DNA of 29,702 nt, taken from the NCBI GenBank assembly GCA_964466155.1, contig CAYXMY010000025.1:1-29702 (forward strand), given 5' to 3'. The notes beneath the pieces were generated by a model. That model was not told the origin of the DNA, ran no database searches, and was given only the letters and a program-made list of their open reading frames with translations. A program made the translations under genes and the position numbers. This stretch comes from Caenibius sp964466155 (GTDB lineage: Bacteria > Pseudomonadota > Alphaproteobacteria > Sphingomonadales > Sphingomonadaceae). Below are positions 1 to 7,314 of this stretch, in pieces. The number at the start of each line of letters is the position of its first letter. The stretch's first letter is position 1.

Positions 1-222
1 GAGCTGCTTTCGCTCCGCAAAAGCACCACGCTGACCAAGGAAATGTTTCTCAACCATCTTTATGGCGGGATGGACGAACCGGAACTCAAGATCATCGACG
101 TGTTCATCTGCAAGCTGCGCAAGAAACTGAGCCTAGCTTGCGACGGTGAAAACTACATCGAAACGGTATGGGGCCGCGGCTATGTCCTGCGCGATCCGGA
201 AGAGGCGATCGAAGCCGCCTGA
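1..222 (+). CDS. ctrA: Response regulator CtrA, C-terminal end (partial)
   Basis: The reading frame is open from the first base and stops with TGA at 220-222, giving the last 73 residues of an OmpR/PhoB-type winged-helix DNA-binding domain. The segments KEMFLNHLYGG, PELKIIDVFICKLRKK and ETVWGRGYVLRDP are those of CtrA, the essential cell-cycle master regulator of alphaproteobacteria; I recognise them from memory. The receiver domain lies outside the window. CtrA is a core chromosomal gene and probably unrelated to the catabolic genes that follow. A strong hairpin terminator lies 21 bases after the stop, and the next gene converges on it. The family call is confident; only the N-terminal part is missing because of the window edge. 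Confidence 0.93.
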   Translation, partial: ELLSLRKSTTLTKEMFLNHLYGGMDEPELKIIDVFICKLRKKLSLACDGENYIETVWGRGYVLRDPEEAIEAA

Positions 223-243
223 TTCGCCACCCCAATGCTGATT

Positions 244-284
244 GTGAAAAAGCCCGCCTCCCATCGGAAGGCGGGCTTTTTCAC
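244..284. terminator. Bidirectional intrinsic terminator between ctrA and the SDR operon
   Basis: A perfect 16-bp inverted repeat (244-259 and 269-284) encloses a 9-base loop. The outer part of each arm is an A or T run, so the GC-rich stem is followed by a U run on both strands. It sits between two convergent genes and should end both transcripts. Confidence 0.92.
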
Positions 285-298
285 TGGCGGTAGTGCCT

Positions 299-1099
299 TC
301 AATCGTCCCGGCCGAGATCGGGCACCCAGCCCGCGCCGTTGATATGCGAGCCGCCATCGACGAACAGCGTATTGCCCGTGAGATAGCGCGCATCCTCACT
401 GGCGAGGAACAGGGCAACGCCCGCGATATCCCTTTCCGGATCGCCCATCCGCCCCATCGGGTTGGCCGCATCGGTGGCCGCCGCCATTTCCGGCGCCTGT
501 TCCTTGAACCGGCGATAGGCCGCCGAAATCGCAGCCGGGCAAATGATGTTGGCACAGATGCCATAGCGTGCCCATTCGCGCGCGGCGGTGCGGGTATAAG
601 CGCGCAGGGCCTCCTTGCCCGCGTTGTAATTGGCGGAACCCATGTGCGCGTTGACGCCGTTGAGCGAACCCATGTTGATCACCCGCCCCCAGCGCTTCGC
701 CTTCATATGCGGCAGCGCGGCTTCCATCGACCACTTCGCCGCATACAAACACATCTTCATCGTGGTCTCGAACTCCGCGTCGGCGAAATCCTCGATCCGG
801 AGCATGTTGTTGCCACGATAGGCATTGTTGACGAGGATATCGACCGCGCCGAACCGGTCGACGCAGGCATCCACCGCACCTACGACCTGTTCCTTCACCG
901 TCACATCGCAGCGATAGAATTCCGCCTGCCCGCCGAGCGCGCGCAATTCCTCCGTCACTTCGCGGCCGCGTTCCTCGTCATAATCGACGACTAGCACGGC
1001 AGCGCCTTCCTTGGCAAAGCGCAGAGCGATACCGCGCCCGATGCCATCGGCGGCCCCTGTCACCAGCGCGGCAAGTCCTGCCAGCCTACCCTCACTCAT
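299..1099 (-). CDS. Short-chain dehydrogenase/reductase (SDR), classical type
   Basis: A 266-residue classical SDR and the last gene of the 299-5828 minus-strand operon. The dinucleotide-binding motif TGAADGIG is at residues 14-21. An acidic residue (Asp40) follows beta-2, which favours NAD(H). The catalytic set is Ser145, Tyr158 and Lys162. The usual NNAG is NNAY at 91-94, an uncommon change next to the cofactor. I chose the ATG at 1099 because a GGGAG ribosome site lies six bases upstream; the in-frame ATG at 1105 abuts that site. The substrate cannot be read from sequence. Neighbours suggest an alcohol/ketone step on a hydroxylated polycyclic substrate. The gene ends 15 bases before the shared terminator. 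Confidence 0.85.
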   Translation of the reverse strand: MSEGRLAGLAALVTGAADGIGRGIALRFAKEGAAVLVVDYDEERGREVTEELRALGGQAEFYRCDVTVKEQVVGAVDACVDRFGAVDILVNNAYRGNNMLRIEDFADAEFETTMKMCLYAAKWSMEAALPHMKAKRWGRVINMGSLNGVNAHMGSANYNAGKEALRAYTRTAAREWARYGICANIICPAAISAAYRRFKEQAPEMAAATDAANPMGRMGDPERDIAGVALFLASEDARYLTGNTLFVDGGSHINGAGWVPDLGRDD

Positions 1100-1166
1100 T
1101 CTCATCTCCCACAGTGTTTATCGTATTCTTCGCAATCAGGCTGAGCGCGGAAATTTCTGCGGACCG

Positions 1167-1727
1167 CTACTCCGCCGCTTCGGAAAAGGGGAGGCACACG
1201 CTGTCGAAACCCAGCACATGAGCCACGCGGCCCAGCCCCATCCACGCCGCGACGCAGTGCGATAGATCGACCAGCTCGGCATCGGAATAGAGCGCGTGAG
1301 CCCGTTCCCAGAACGCCTCGTCATCGGCCAGAACTTTGGGTTCTTCCGCGAAGCGTTCGGCATATTCGATCGCCAGTCTTTCGCGCGGGCTGAACAGCGG
1401 CGAAGTGCGCCATTCGGCCACCGCGCCATAGAACGCCTCGTCCGGCGCGGGGCCGTTGTCCGACACCAGATGCGCGGGGCGCTGGCCGGTGGCGGCGAAC
1501 ATCGATTGCACATCGCGCGCGGCACGGAACTGCTGGCAGATCAGACAGCCGTTGATCTGCGCGATGCGGGCGCGGGCGCCTTCGAATTCGCGCAGCGGCA
1601 GACGTGAGTGCTGATACACCGCTTTCGAAAAGACGGCGGCGGCGGCCATGATTTCCGTCGCATGGGTGCGGGCGGCATAGCCGTAGGGATCGGCTCCATC
1701 GCTATCGGGCAAGGCAATCCGGATCAT
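1167..1727 (-). CDS. Carboxymuconolactone decarboxylase/AhpD-fold family protein
   Basis: This 186-residue all-alpha protein has the family core: NGCLIC at residues 59-64 (Cys61-x2-Cys64) and, further on, an R-x-x-x-EYAE-type helix (SPRERLAIEYAERF). In AhpD-type members a His lies four residues after the second Cys and completes the peroxidatic relay; here that position is Arg68. Disulfide chemistry is therefore possible but the proton relay is altered. Such proteins are common single genes inside aromatic and terpenoid catabolic clusters, often of unknown reaction. The ATG has AGGAG six bases upstream. The gene lies 64 bases downstream of the hydrolase in the same operon. It could be a lactone decarboxylase-like enzyme or a redox protein; I cannot choose. 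Confidence 0.78.
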   Translation of the reverse strand: MIRIALPDSDGADPYGYAARTHATEIMAAAAVFSKAVYQHSRLPLREFEGARARIAQINGCLICQQFRAARDVQSMFAATGQRPAHLVSDNGPAPDEAFYGAVAEWRTSPLFSPRERLAIEYAERFAEEPKVLADDEAFWERAHALYSDAELVDLSHCVAAWMGLGRVAHVLGFDSVCLPFSEAAE

Positions 1728-1791
1728 TTCATTCTCCTCTCCATGCGGCGCGATGGGCCGTCAGCCCACAACCGGCACCACGTTTATCCTA

Positions 1792-2763
1792 TCACGCTTT
1801 CCAGCAGCGGGCGACGAAACCGGCGATCTCGCGATTCAACCCCGCGTCTTCGGGGGCGCCCATAAAGCTGCCGTGCGGCATGGCTTCGAACACATGCAGT
1901 TCCGCCGCAACCCCGGCATCGCGCAAGCGGCGATGCATCCGCACGGTGTTGGACAGGAACAGATCGCGCGTGCCCGTTTGCAGCAAAGTGGGCGGAAATC
2001 CGGCCAGATCGCCGAACAGGGGCGAAAGATAGGGATCGTCCAGCGGATCCCCATCGGCATAGAGCGCGATACTCTCCGTCAGGCGGGATTTCAGCACCGG
2101 ATCGAGCCCGAGCAGCGTTTCGAAACTGTCCCCGCTTTCGGTCAGGTCTACTTCGGGCGTCAGCAGCACCAGCCCGGCGGGCATCGGCAGCCCCGCGTCG
2201 CGGGCGCGCAGCAGCACGGCGGCAGCGAGATTGCCCCCTGCCGACGATCCGCCGATAACCACATTTTCCGCCCCATGCTGCGCGGCCAGTTCGGCATAGA
2301 CCGCCACGCAATCGTCGAGCGCAGCGGGATAGGGATGATCGGGCGGCATGCGGTAATCCGCCGCGATCACTTCCACCCGGTGCAGATTGGCCGTGCGCAC
2401 CGCGCCCAGACGGGCAAATTCCCCGGCCCCGAATACCAGCCCGCCGCCATGGATATCGAGATAGACTCGCCGGTCAGCCGGATCGTGACCGGCGGGCCGC
2501 ACCCGGTGGCAGGCCACGCCGCCCACGGTGAGCGTTTCGGATACGGCCCCGGCTTCGTCCAGCCCGGCGAAGTATTGCACCATCATCGCATCGGTGGCGG
2601 CGATAACCTTGCGCCAAGCCTCCTTGTCGGCGATGGGCGGCATCGCGCGGGCAGGCGCGGCATGCGCGGCCTGCAACATCGCCGCTGCCGCCGGGCTGAT
2701 CGATTTGGGCCACGGGATACACCGGGCCGCCAGTTTCACACCATCGTTCTCGCTACCGTCCAC
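1792..2763 (-). CDS. Alpha/beta hydrolase, hormone-sensitive-lipase (acetyl esterase) family
   Basis: A 323-residue serine hydrolase. The oxyanion motif HGGG is at residues 105-108 and the nucleophile elbow GGSSAGG at 171-177, with Ser174 as nucleophile. Asp267 (TGTRDLF) and His297 (MPHGSF) complete the triad. These define the HSL/type IV esterase family, which cleaves short acyl esters or lactones in the cytoplasm; no signal peptide is seen. The start is GTG with GGAG eight bases upstream. The long N-terminal cap (about 90 residues before the core) is normal for the family. It is co-oriented with the two SDRs upstream (gap 56 bases) and the CMD protein downstream. In context it could hydrolyse an ester or lactone formed during ring or side-chain degradation; this is inference. 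Confidence 0.87.
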   Translation of the reverse strand: MDGSENDGVKLAARCIPWPKSISPAAAAMLQAAHAAPARAMPPIADKEAWRKVIAATDAMMVQYFAGLDEAGAVSETLTVGGVACHRVRPAGHDPADRRVYLDIHGGGLVFGAGEFARLGAVRTANLHRVEVIAADYRMPPDHPYPAALDDCVAVYAELAAQHGAENVVIGGSSAGGNLAAAVLLRARDAGLPMPAGLVLLTPEVDLTESGDSFETLLGLDPVLKSRLTESIALYADGDPLDDPYLSPLFGDLAGFPPTLLQTGTRDLFLSNTVRMHRRLRDAGVAAELHVFEAMPHGSFMGAPEDAGLNREIAGFVARCWKA

Positions 2764-2819
2764 TATTGCGGCTCCTTCGTGCCGGGGCTTGTACCGCTTG
2801 GCTTAATCTCGCGCGTCGC

Positions 2820-3608
2820 TCACCCTTCGGCGACACCCGGCGCGCCGGGCATGCCCTGATAGAACTGGCCCGCCATCAGCCCGCCATCGACGACGATTTC
2901 GGCCCCGGCCATGTAGGAGGCATCGTCGCTCGCCAGGAACAGCGAAGCGGCGGCCACTTCTTCCTGCCCGCCCGCGCGTTGCAGCGGCAGATGGGCGAAA
3001 GTGGCATCCAGTTCCTCGCGCGACATATTGCCCTGATTGCCCATCGCGGTGTCGATGGTGCCAGGGTGGATCGAGTTCACGCGGATGCCGCGATGGCCCA
3101 GTTCCAGCGCCGCCACCTTGGTCAGTCCACGCACGCCCCATTTGCTGGACGCATAAGCACCCAGGCAATTGCCCGCCTGCATCCCGGAAACGGAGGAGAT
3201 GTTGACGATCGAACCCTTGCCGCGCGCAATCATGCCGGGCGCCACCGCCTTGATGCCGAGGAACTGGCCGACGAGATTGACCTGGAGCACGCGCTCATAC
3301 TCTTCCAGCGTGGTGCCGAGCAGCGTGCGGAACATTAGGATACCGGCGTTGTTGACCAGCACATCCACCGGGCCGAGATCGCCCTCCACCGCGGCAACGA
3401 GATCGGCCCAGCCTGCTTCGCTCGTCACATCATGGCGATAGAACCGGGCCGCATCGCCCAGTTCAGCCGCCAGCACCGCCCCTTCGGCGTCGAGCACATC
3501 GGCGATCGCCACTTTCGCCCCTTCGGCCACGAACAGGCGGCTGGTCGCCGCGCCCATGCCGCGCGCGCCGCCGGTGATGATGGCAACTTTGCCTGAAAGC
3601 CTTCCCAT
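2820..3608 (-). CDS. SDR, 3alpha/20beta-hydroxysteroid dehydrogenase-like (tandem copy 1)
   Basis: A 262-residue classical SDR. It has TGGARGMG at 12-19, Asp37 for NAD(H), NNAG at 86-89, Asn111, Ser139, Tyr152 and Lys156, so the catalytic tetrad is intact. The overall pattern (GKVAIITGGARGMG, NISSVSGM, HPGTIDTAM) is that of enzymes annotated as 3alpha(or 20beta)-hydroxysteroid dehydrogenases; that substrate is family knowledge, not proven here. The tail ends in GMPGAPGVAE, shared with its neighbour. It is about 78% identical by eye to the gene immediately upstream (3687-4475) and clearly arose by tandem duplication. GGAG lies seven to eight bases before the ATG. Confidence 0.9.
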   Translation of the reverse strand: MGRLSGKVAIITGGARGMGAATSRLFVAEGAKVAIADVLDAEGAVLAAELGDAARFYRHDVTSEAGWADLVAAVEGDLGPVDVLVNNAGILMFRTLLGTTLEEYERVLQVNLVGQFLGIKAVAPGMIARGKGSIVNISSVSGMQAGNCLGAYASSKWGVRGLTKVAALELGHRGIRVNSIHPGTIDTAMGNQGNMSREELDATFAHLPLQRAGGQEEVAAASLFLASDDASYMAGAEIVVDGGLMAGQFYQGMPGAPGVAEG

Positions 3609-3626
3609 GCGATTCTCTCCATTTCG

Positions 3627-3669
3627 CCCCTTCCGGCACCGGCCATTGCGGCCGCGCCACCGGAAGGGG
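3627..3669. repeat. Strong intergenic inverted repeat between the tandem SDR genes
   Basis: The arms CCCCTTCCGG (3627-3636) and CCGGAAGGGG (3660-3669) are perfectly complementary, and a second GGCC/GGCC stem can form inside the loop. No T-run follows on the minus strand, so it looks more like an mRNA processing or stabilising hairpin, or a duplication scar, than a terminator. It would set the ratio of the two SDR messages. Confidence 0.6.
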
Positions 3670-3686
3670 ATCTTGCGTGCGTTTGC

Positions 3687-4475
3687 TCAGGCTTCGGCCA
3701 CGCCCGGCGCACCGGGCATGCCGGGGTAATACTGGCCCGAAGTCATCCCGCCATCGACGACGATTTCCGCGCCGGCGAGATAGGAAGAATCGTCGCTCGC
3801 CAGGAACAGCGAAGCCGCCGCCACTTCTTCCGGGCCGCCCACGCGTTGCAGCGGGATGTTGGTGAAGCGTTCGTTGACCTTGTCGCGCGCGGTATTGTCG
3901 TGGTTGGTCATCGCCGTGTCGACCCCGCCGGGATGGACGGAATTGACCCGGACCCCGCGATGGCCCAGTTCCAGCGCCGCCACTTTGGTCAGCCCGCGCA
4001 CGCCCCACTTGCTGGAGGCATACGCGACGAGGCCGTTCGCACCCTTCATCCCGTCCACCGACGAGATATTGACGATCGAGCCCTTGCCACGCGCAATCAT
4101 CCCCGGCGCCACCGCCTTGATGCCGAGAAATTCACCAACCAGATTGACCTTCAGCACCCGTTCGTAATCTTCCAGCGTGGTCGCCAGCAGGCTCTTGAAC
4201 ATCAGGATACCGGCGTTGTTGACCAGCACATCCACCGGCCCCAGATCGGCTTCGACCTGCTTGACCACGGCGGCCCATTCGCCTTCGCTGGTCACGTCAT
4301 GGCGATAGAAACGGACCGCATCGCCCAGTTCGGCCGCCAATGCCTTGCCGTCATCCTCCAGAACGTCGGTGATCGCCACTTTCGCCCCTTCGGTCGCAAA
4401 CAGGCGGCTGGTCGCCGCACCCATGCCGCGCGCGCCACCCGTTACGATTGCCACTTTGCCGGAAAGTCGACCCAT
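3687..4475 (-). CDS. SDR, 3alpha/20beta-hydroxysteroid dehydrogenase-like (tandem copy 2)
   Basis: A 262-residue paralogue of the gene at 2820-3608, with identical length and motif positions: TGGARGMG 12-19, Asp37, NNAG 86-89, Ser139, Tyr152, Lys156. The differences cluster around residues 141-150 and 190-215, the loops that line the substrate pocket in classical SDRs. The cofactor half is nearly unchanged. This pattern suggests two related hydroxysteroid-like substrates or opposite stereochemistry rather than simple gene dosage (inference). GGAGACAGAATA precedes the ATG. It follows the MFS gene after a 108-base gap that holds a short inverted repeat (GGCCTGC 4541-4547 with GCAGGCC 4562-4568), so partial attenuation or a second promoter between them is possible. 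Confidence 0.9.
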   Translation of the reverse strand: MGRLSGKVAIVTGGARGMGAATSRLFATEGAKVAITDVLEDDGKALAAELGDAVRFYRHDVTSEGEWAAVVKQVEADLGPVDVLVNNAGILMFKSLLATTLEDYERVLKVNLVGEFLGIKAVAPGMIARGKGSIVNISSVDGMKGANGLVAYASSKWGVRGLTKVAALELGHRGVRVNSVHPGGVDTAMTNHDNTARDKVNERFTNIPLQRVGGPEEVAAASLFLASDDSSYLAGAEIVVDGGMTSGQYYPGMPGAPGVAEA

Positions 4476-4583
4476 TATTCTGTCTCCTGTTTCAGTTCAC
4501 GATGCGGGATCGCATGCCCCGTGCATCCGATTTTTGTCCGGGCCTGCCACTGTCAATGGCAGCAGGCCGCTTGCTTCATTCCG

Positions 4584-5828
4584 TCAGGCAGGCACCGATT
4601 CCGGCGATGCGCCCTTGCCAGCAACCGCGCGGGCTACCACCAGGAACAACGCCATGATCGCCGCCGCGATGGCGATAATCGCAACGATCACCGGGTTGTA
4701 GTTGACCGAATGATCGCGCAGCACACCCGCCGCCGGTGGCAGCAGGAAATTCATCGGCAATGTGCACAAGGTGAACAACCCGATCACCCGCGCCAACGCA
4801 CCAACGCCGAAGACCTGCGCGCCCAGCATGTTGACGGCGGGAAACACCCCCGCCCCGCACGCGCCCAGCGCCAGCGTGGCGATCAGCAGCAACGGATAGA
4901 AGCTCGTCACATAGAGCACGGCCCAGCCGCCGGCGATCAGCGCGCCGATCAGGGCCAGCGTGTTCGCCGCACCGATCCGATTGGCGATGATCCCGGCCAG
5001 CAGCGAACCGATAATGCTCGCCCCGCCCATGATCGACAGCATCAGGGCCGCATCCCCGTCGGGCAGCCCGCGTTCCGTGGCGAAAGCGACGATGTGCGAA
5101 ATGCCCACGATCCCCGCCGCGCTGAGACAGCCCGCACCGACCACCACGGCCCAGAAGACCGGCCGCGTCAAGATCGCCCGCGCGCTTGTTTCGCTATCCC
5201 CGCCATGGCCATGCGCGTCAGCTTCCGCCGTGGCGCCGGGAGGGGCGTCCACCACGCCCAGCACCGCCGGCACCAGCAGCAAATGAATCCCGGCAAGCGC
5301 GAGGAAGAACGTCGGCAAGCCCTGGCTCTTGATCAGGGCCACACCCAGCAGCGGCACCAGCGCCACCAGCACCGGCATGTTGACGAAGCCCAGCGCACTG
5401 CCCGCGTTGGGCTGGAACCAGTTGCTTGCCAGCACACTCGACGGGAACGGGCCGAACATGGCGATCCCCACACCGATCAGCAGCCCGAACGCCGCCAGCA
5501 CGACATAGATATTCGGCGCGAAGGCCAAGGCGACATATCCGAAGCCCGAGAGGATCAACCCGATCAGCATCGTCTGCCGCAATCCCATGCGGCCGATCAT
5601 GCGCGCCACCAGCGGGCTGACCAGCCCCATGGTCAACACGGCGAGCGCCAGCCCCAACGAGGCGAGACCGCTGCTTGCTTCGTACTTGGTCTTGATCGTG
5701 CCGACCGCGACACCGAAACCGCCAAAGGCGCAACCAACGGATACGTTCTGGCAAAGAAACCCACGTATCGCCATGGCCCAGCGCCCGGGCTGCGGCACGG
5801 CCTCCGTTGGTAGGGTTGCCGACGTCAT
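4584..5828 (-). CDS. MFS transporter, monocarboxylate/oxalate-formate-type
   Basis: A 414-residue membrane protein with twelve hydrophobic segments in two halves, joined by a polar, His/Gly/Asp-rich central loop (about residues 200-220). The loop 2-3 signature ARMIGRMGLRQTM is typical of the Major Facilitator Superfamily. The general layout fits the monocarboxylate or oxalate/formate branch rather than sugar porters. I take the ATG at 5828, with GGGAG seven bases upstream; an in-frame TTG lies just before it. It is the first gene of the 299-5828 operon, so it probably moves the substrate of that operon, or an organic-acid intermediate, across the inner membrane. The solute is not readable from sequence. 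Confidence 0.88.
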   Translation of the reverse strand: MTSATLPTEAVPQPGRWAMAIRGFLCQNVSVGCAFGGFGVAVGTIKTKYEASSGLASLGLALAVLTMGLVSPLVARMIGRMGLRQTMLIGLILSGFGYVALAFAPNIYVVLAAFGLLIGVGIAMFGPFPSSVLASNWFQPNAGSALGFVNMPVLVALVPLLGVALIKSQGLPTFFLALAGIHLLLVPAVLGVVDAPPGATAEADAHGHGGDSETSARAILTRPVFWAVVVGAGCLSAAGIVGISHIVAFATERGLPDGDAALMLSIMGGASIIGSLLAGIIANRIGAANTLALIGALIAGGWAVLYVTSFYPLLLIATLALGACGAGVFPAVNMLGAQVFGVGALARVIGLFTLCTLPMNFLLPPAAGVLRDHSVNYNPVIVAIIAIAAAIMALFLVVARAVAGKGASPESVPA

Positions 5829-5997
5829 CAAGATTCTCCCAATACTGATATGTTTTATGGGCGACGGCTTACCGTTCGCCGGATGTGCCCGTCAATCAAA
5901 CTCATCGCGCATGGAGAACGGCTTTTCCCTGCGTCGTGGAAGGATCGGGCCAGCCATGGAATAAACCGCCGCTTCGCCGCGCACCTTGGGATATGCG

Positions 5998-6027
5998 TTG
6001 CAACCGATGTTCAATGGTGCGCATATA
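5998..6027 (+). promoter_or_regulatory. Candidate sigma70-type promoter of the BaiE-like gene
   Basis: TTGCAA at 5998-6003 and CATATA at 6022-6027 are 18 bases apart, about 40 bases before the start codon at 6067. It lies in the 238-base region divergent from the MFS operon. The match is moderate and rests on spacing and position only. Confidence 0.35.
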
Positions 6028-6066
6028 TCGCTTCGAACGGCAAACACCCACAGATTGGAGAGCACC

Positions 6067-6603
6067 ATGCCTTACACATTGCAGCAATTGTCCGACATCG
6101 AAGAAATCCGCCTGCTCAAACATCGCTATTTCCGCGGCATCGACACGGCCAACGCCGAACTGCTGGCTGGCCTGTTCACCGATGACGTCACGGTGGATTA
6201 TCGCGGCGGCGAATACCGGGTGAACCTGCAAGGCAAGGACACGATGCTGGAATTCCTCGCCAATAGCTTCAATTCGCAAGTCGCGGCGATGCACCATGGC
6301 CATATGCCGGAAATCACCATCACCGGCGAAGATACCGCCGATGGCATCTGGTATCTCGAAGACATCTTCATCAATCTGGCCAGCAGGCACCACACCATCG
6401 GCAGCGCGATCTACAAGGATCAGTATCGCCGCGTCGGCGGCAAGTGGAAGATCGAACGCACCGAATACGACCGCGTGTTCGAAGTCGTGTTCCCTCTGTC
6501 CGAAAACGCCAAGCTCACTTCGCACCATCTGGCCCGCGCGGGCCTCAAGCCCGACCAGCTTACCGATATCAGCAGCATGATCTCCTGGACCAAGGCCGCC
6601 TGA
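6067..6603 (+). CDS. NTF2-like steroid dehydratase, BaiE/Hsh2 (7alpha-hydroxysteroid dehydratase) type
   Basis: A 178-residue protein of the SnoaL/NTF2-like fold. It aligns with clostridial bile-acid 7alpha-dehydratase BaiE through most of its length: KHRYFRGID, MHHGHMPEITITGEDTADG, WYLED and YKDQYRRVGGKWKIERTEY. All five residues I recall as the BaiE active site (Tyr30, Asp35, His83, Asp106, Arg146) are matched here by Tyr21, Asp26, His76, Asp99 and Arg136. BaiE removes water from C7 of a 3-oxo-Delta4 bile acid; a sphingomonad counterpart (Hsh2) is known from bile-salt degraders. The protein has about a dozen extra C-terminal residues. The ATG at 6067 follows GGAG; it is monocistronic and ends at a strong hairpin. 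It could act on another beta-hydroxy enone, but the dehydratase call is well supported. Confidence 0.82.
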   Translation: MPYTLQQLSDIEEIRLLKHRYFRGIDTANAELLAGLFTDDVTVDYRGGEYRVNLQGKDTMLEFLANSFNSQVAAMHHGHMPEITITGEDTADGIWYLEDIFINLASRHHTIGSAIYKDQYRRVGGKWKIERTEYDRVFEVVFPLSENAKLTSHHLARAGLKPDQLTDISSMISWTKAA

Positions 6604-6629
6604 TTCGCGCCATCCGGTTGAGGAAACAC

Positions 6630-6664
6630 CCGGCCCGCCGACCCATAACAGGTTGGCGGGCCGG
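6630..6664. terminator. Bidirectional hairpin terminator between convergent NTF2-like genes
   Basis: A 14-bp stem (6630-6643 with 6651-6664, one G-T pair) closes a 7-base loop and is very GC-rich. A GTTTC/GAAAC pair flanks it. The T-run is weak on both strands, but the position between two convergent stops supports termination. Confidence 0.75.
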
Positions 6665-6682
6665 TTCCGTTTCAGGCCTCGC

Positions 6683-7150
6683 TCAGCCCGCGAGGTCCGC
6701 CATGGCGGGCGCCGGTGCCATCTGCGGAGTGTTGTAGGTGTAGGATATTTCCTCGCGCCGTTCGGCAATGCGCCAGCCCTTGTCCGTGCGCACCAGCTTG
6801 TCGTTGTACCACAGGCCGACGAAGAAGACGTGATCTTCCCCATCGTCCTTGCGCAGGACCATCGGGTTGAACAGGATCGTGCGGCTTTCCGCCGTATCGC
6901 CGTTCAGCTTCAGCTTGTGCGTCGCCACCATGTGCTGGAACGTGGGGAAGCGTTCCATCGCCGTCGCCAGCCAGCGCTTGATTTCGGGCAGATGCCCCTT
7001 TTCCCCGCCCGCTTCGGTATAGTCGATGAGGGCATCGGGAGTGAACACGTCATCCAGCCCATCCCAGTTCCGTTCGTCGATCGCGTAAGTGTAGCGGGAA
7101 AACAGATCCTGTATTTCCAGCCGGTCGGACATTTCCTGCAACGACATCAT
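6683..7150 (-). CDS. NTF2-like/SnoaL-like family protein
   Basis: A protein of 155 residues, fold type SnoaL_4 (polyketide cyclase/dehydratase-like alpha+beta cone). The opening helix EIQDLFSRYTYAIDERNWDGLDDVFTPDA keeps the Tyr-x4-Asp pattern seen in the BaiE-like neighbour. A His-containing strand (FQHMVATH) and the closing strand GWRIAERREEISY follow the family pattern. The remaining BaiE residues are not clearly conserved, so the reaction is open: dehydratase, isomerase or non-catalytic binding. The AGGAGG site touches the ATG at 7159 but is nine bases from the ATG at 7150, so I prefer 7150. It is convergent with the BaiE-like gene and divergent from the SDR at 7315. Confidence 0.8.
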   Translation of the reverse strand: MMSLQEMSDRLEIQDLFSRYTYAIDERNWDGLDDVFTPDALIDYTEAGGEKGHLPEIKRWLATAMERFPTFQHMVATHKLKLNGDTAESRTILFNPMVLRKDDGEDHVFFVGLWYNDKLVRTDKGWRIAERREEISYTYNTPQMAPAPAMADLAG

Positions 7151-7314
7151 CTGGGGCATCCTCCTTTGGTCTTGCCATGCTCATGCGATCCCGGGGCCGA
7201 TTCGCCACGCAAATTCGCACCGGGCGATAGCCTATGGTTGAAACGCGTAGCCGCCTGACGCAAGTCTGCACGAAACGGATATCGAGCCGGATTCGGCAAA
7301 CGGGAGAAGACAGC

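Noticed and set aside
3846..5813. A 655-codon open frame on the plus strand, opposite the MFS and SDR genes
   Set aside because: It is antisense to two well-supported genes, rich in Arg, His and Gln without domains, and explained by codon bias in GC-rich DNA.
5829..6066. Small open frames in the MFS/BaiE-like divergent region
   Set aside because: No ribosome sites in place and no family-like sequence; they extend into the BaiE-like gene in other frames.
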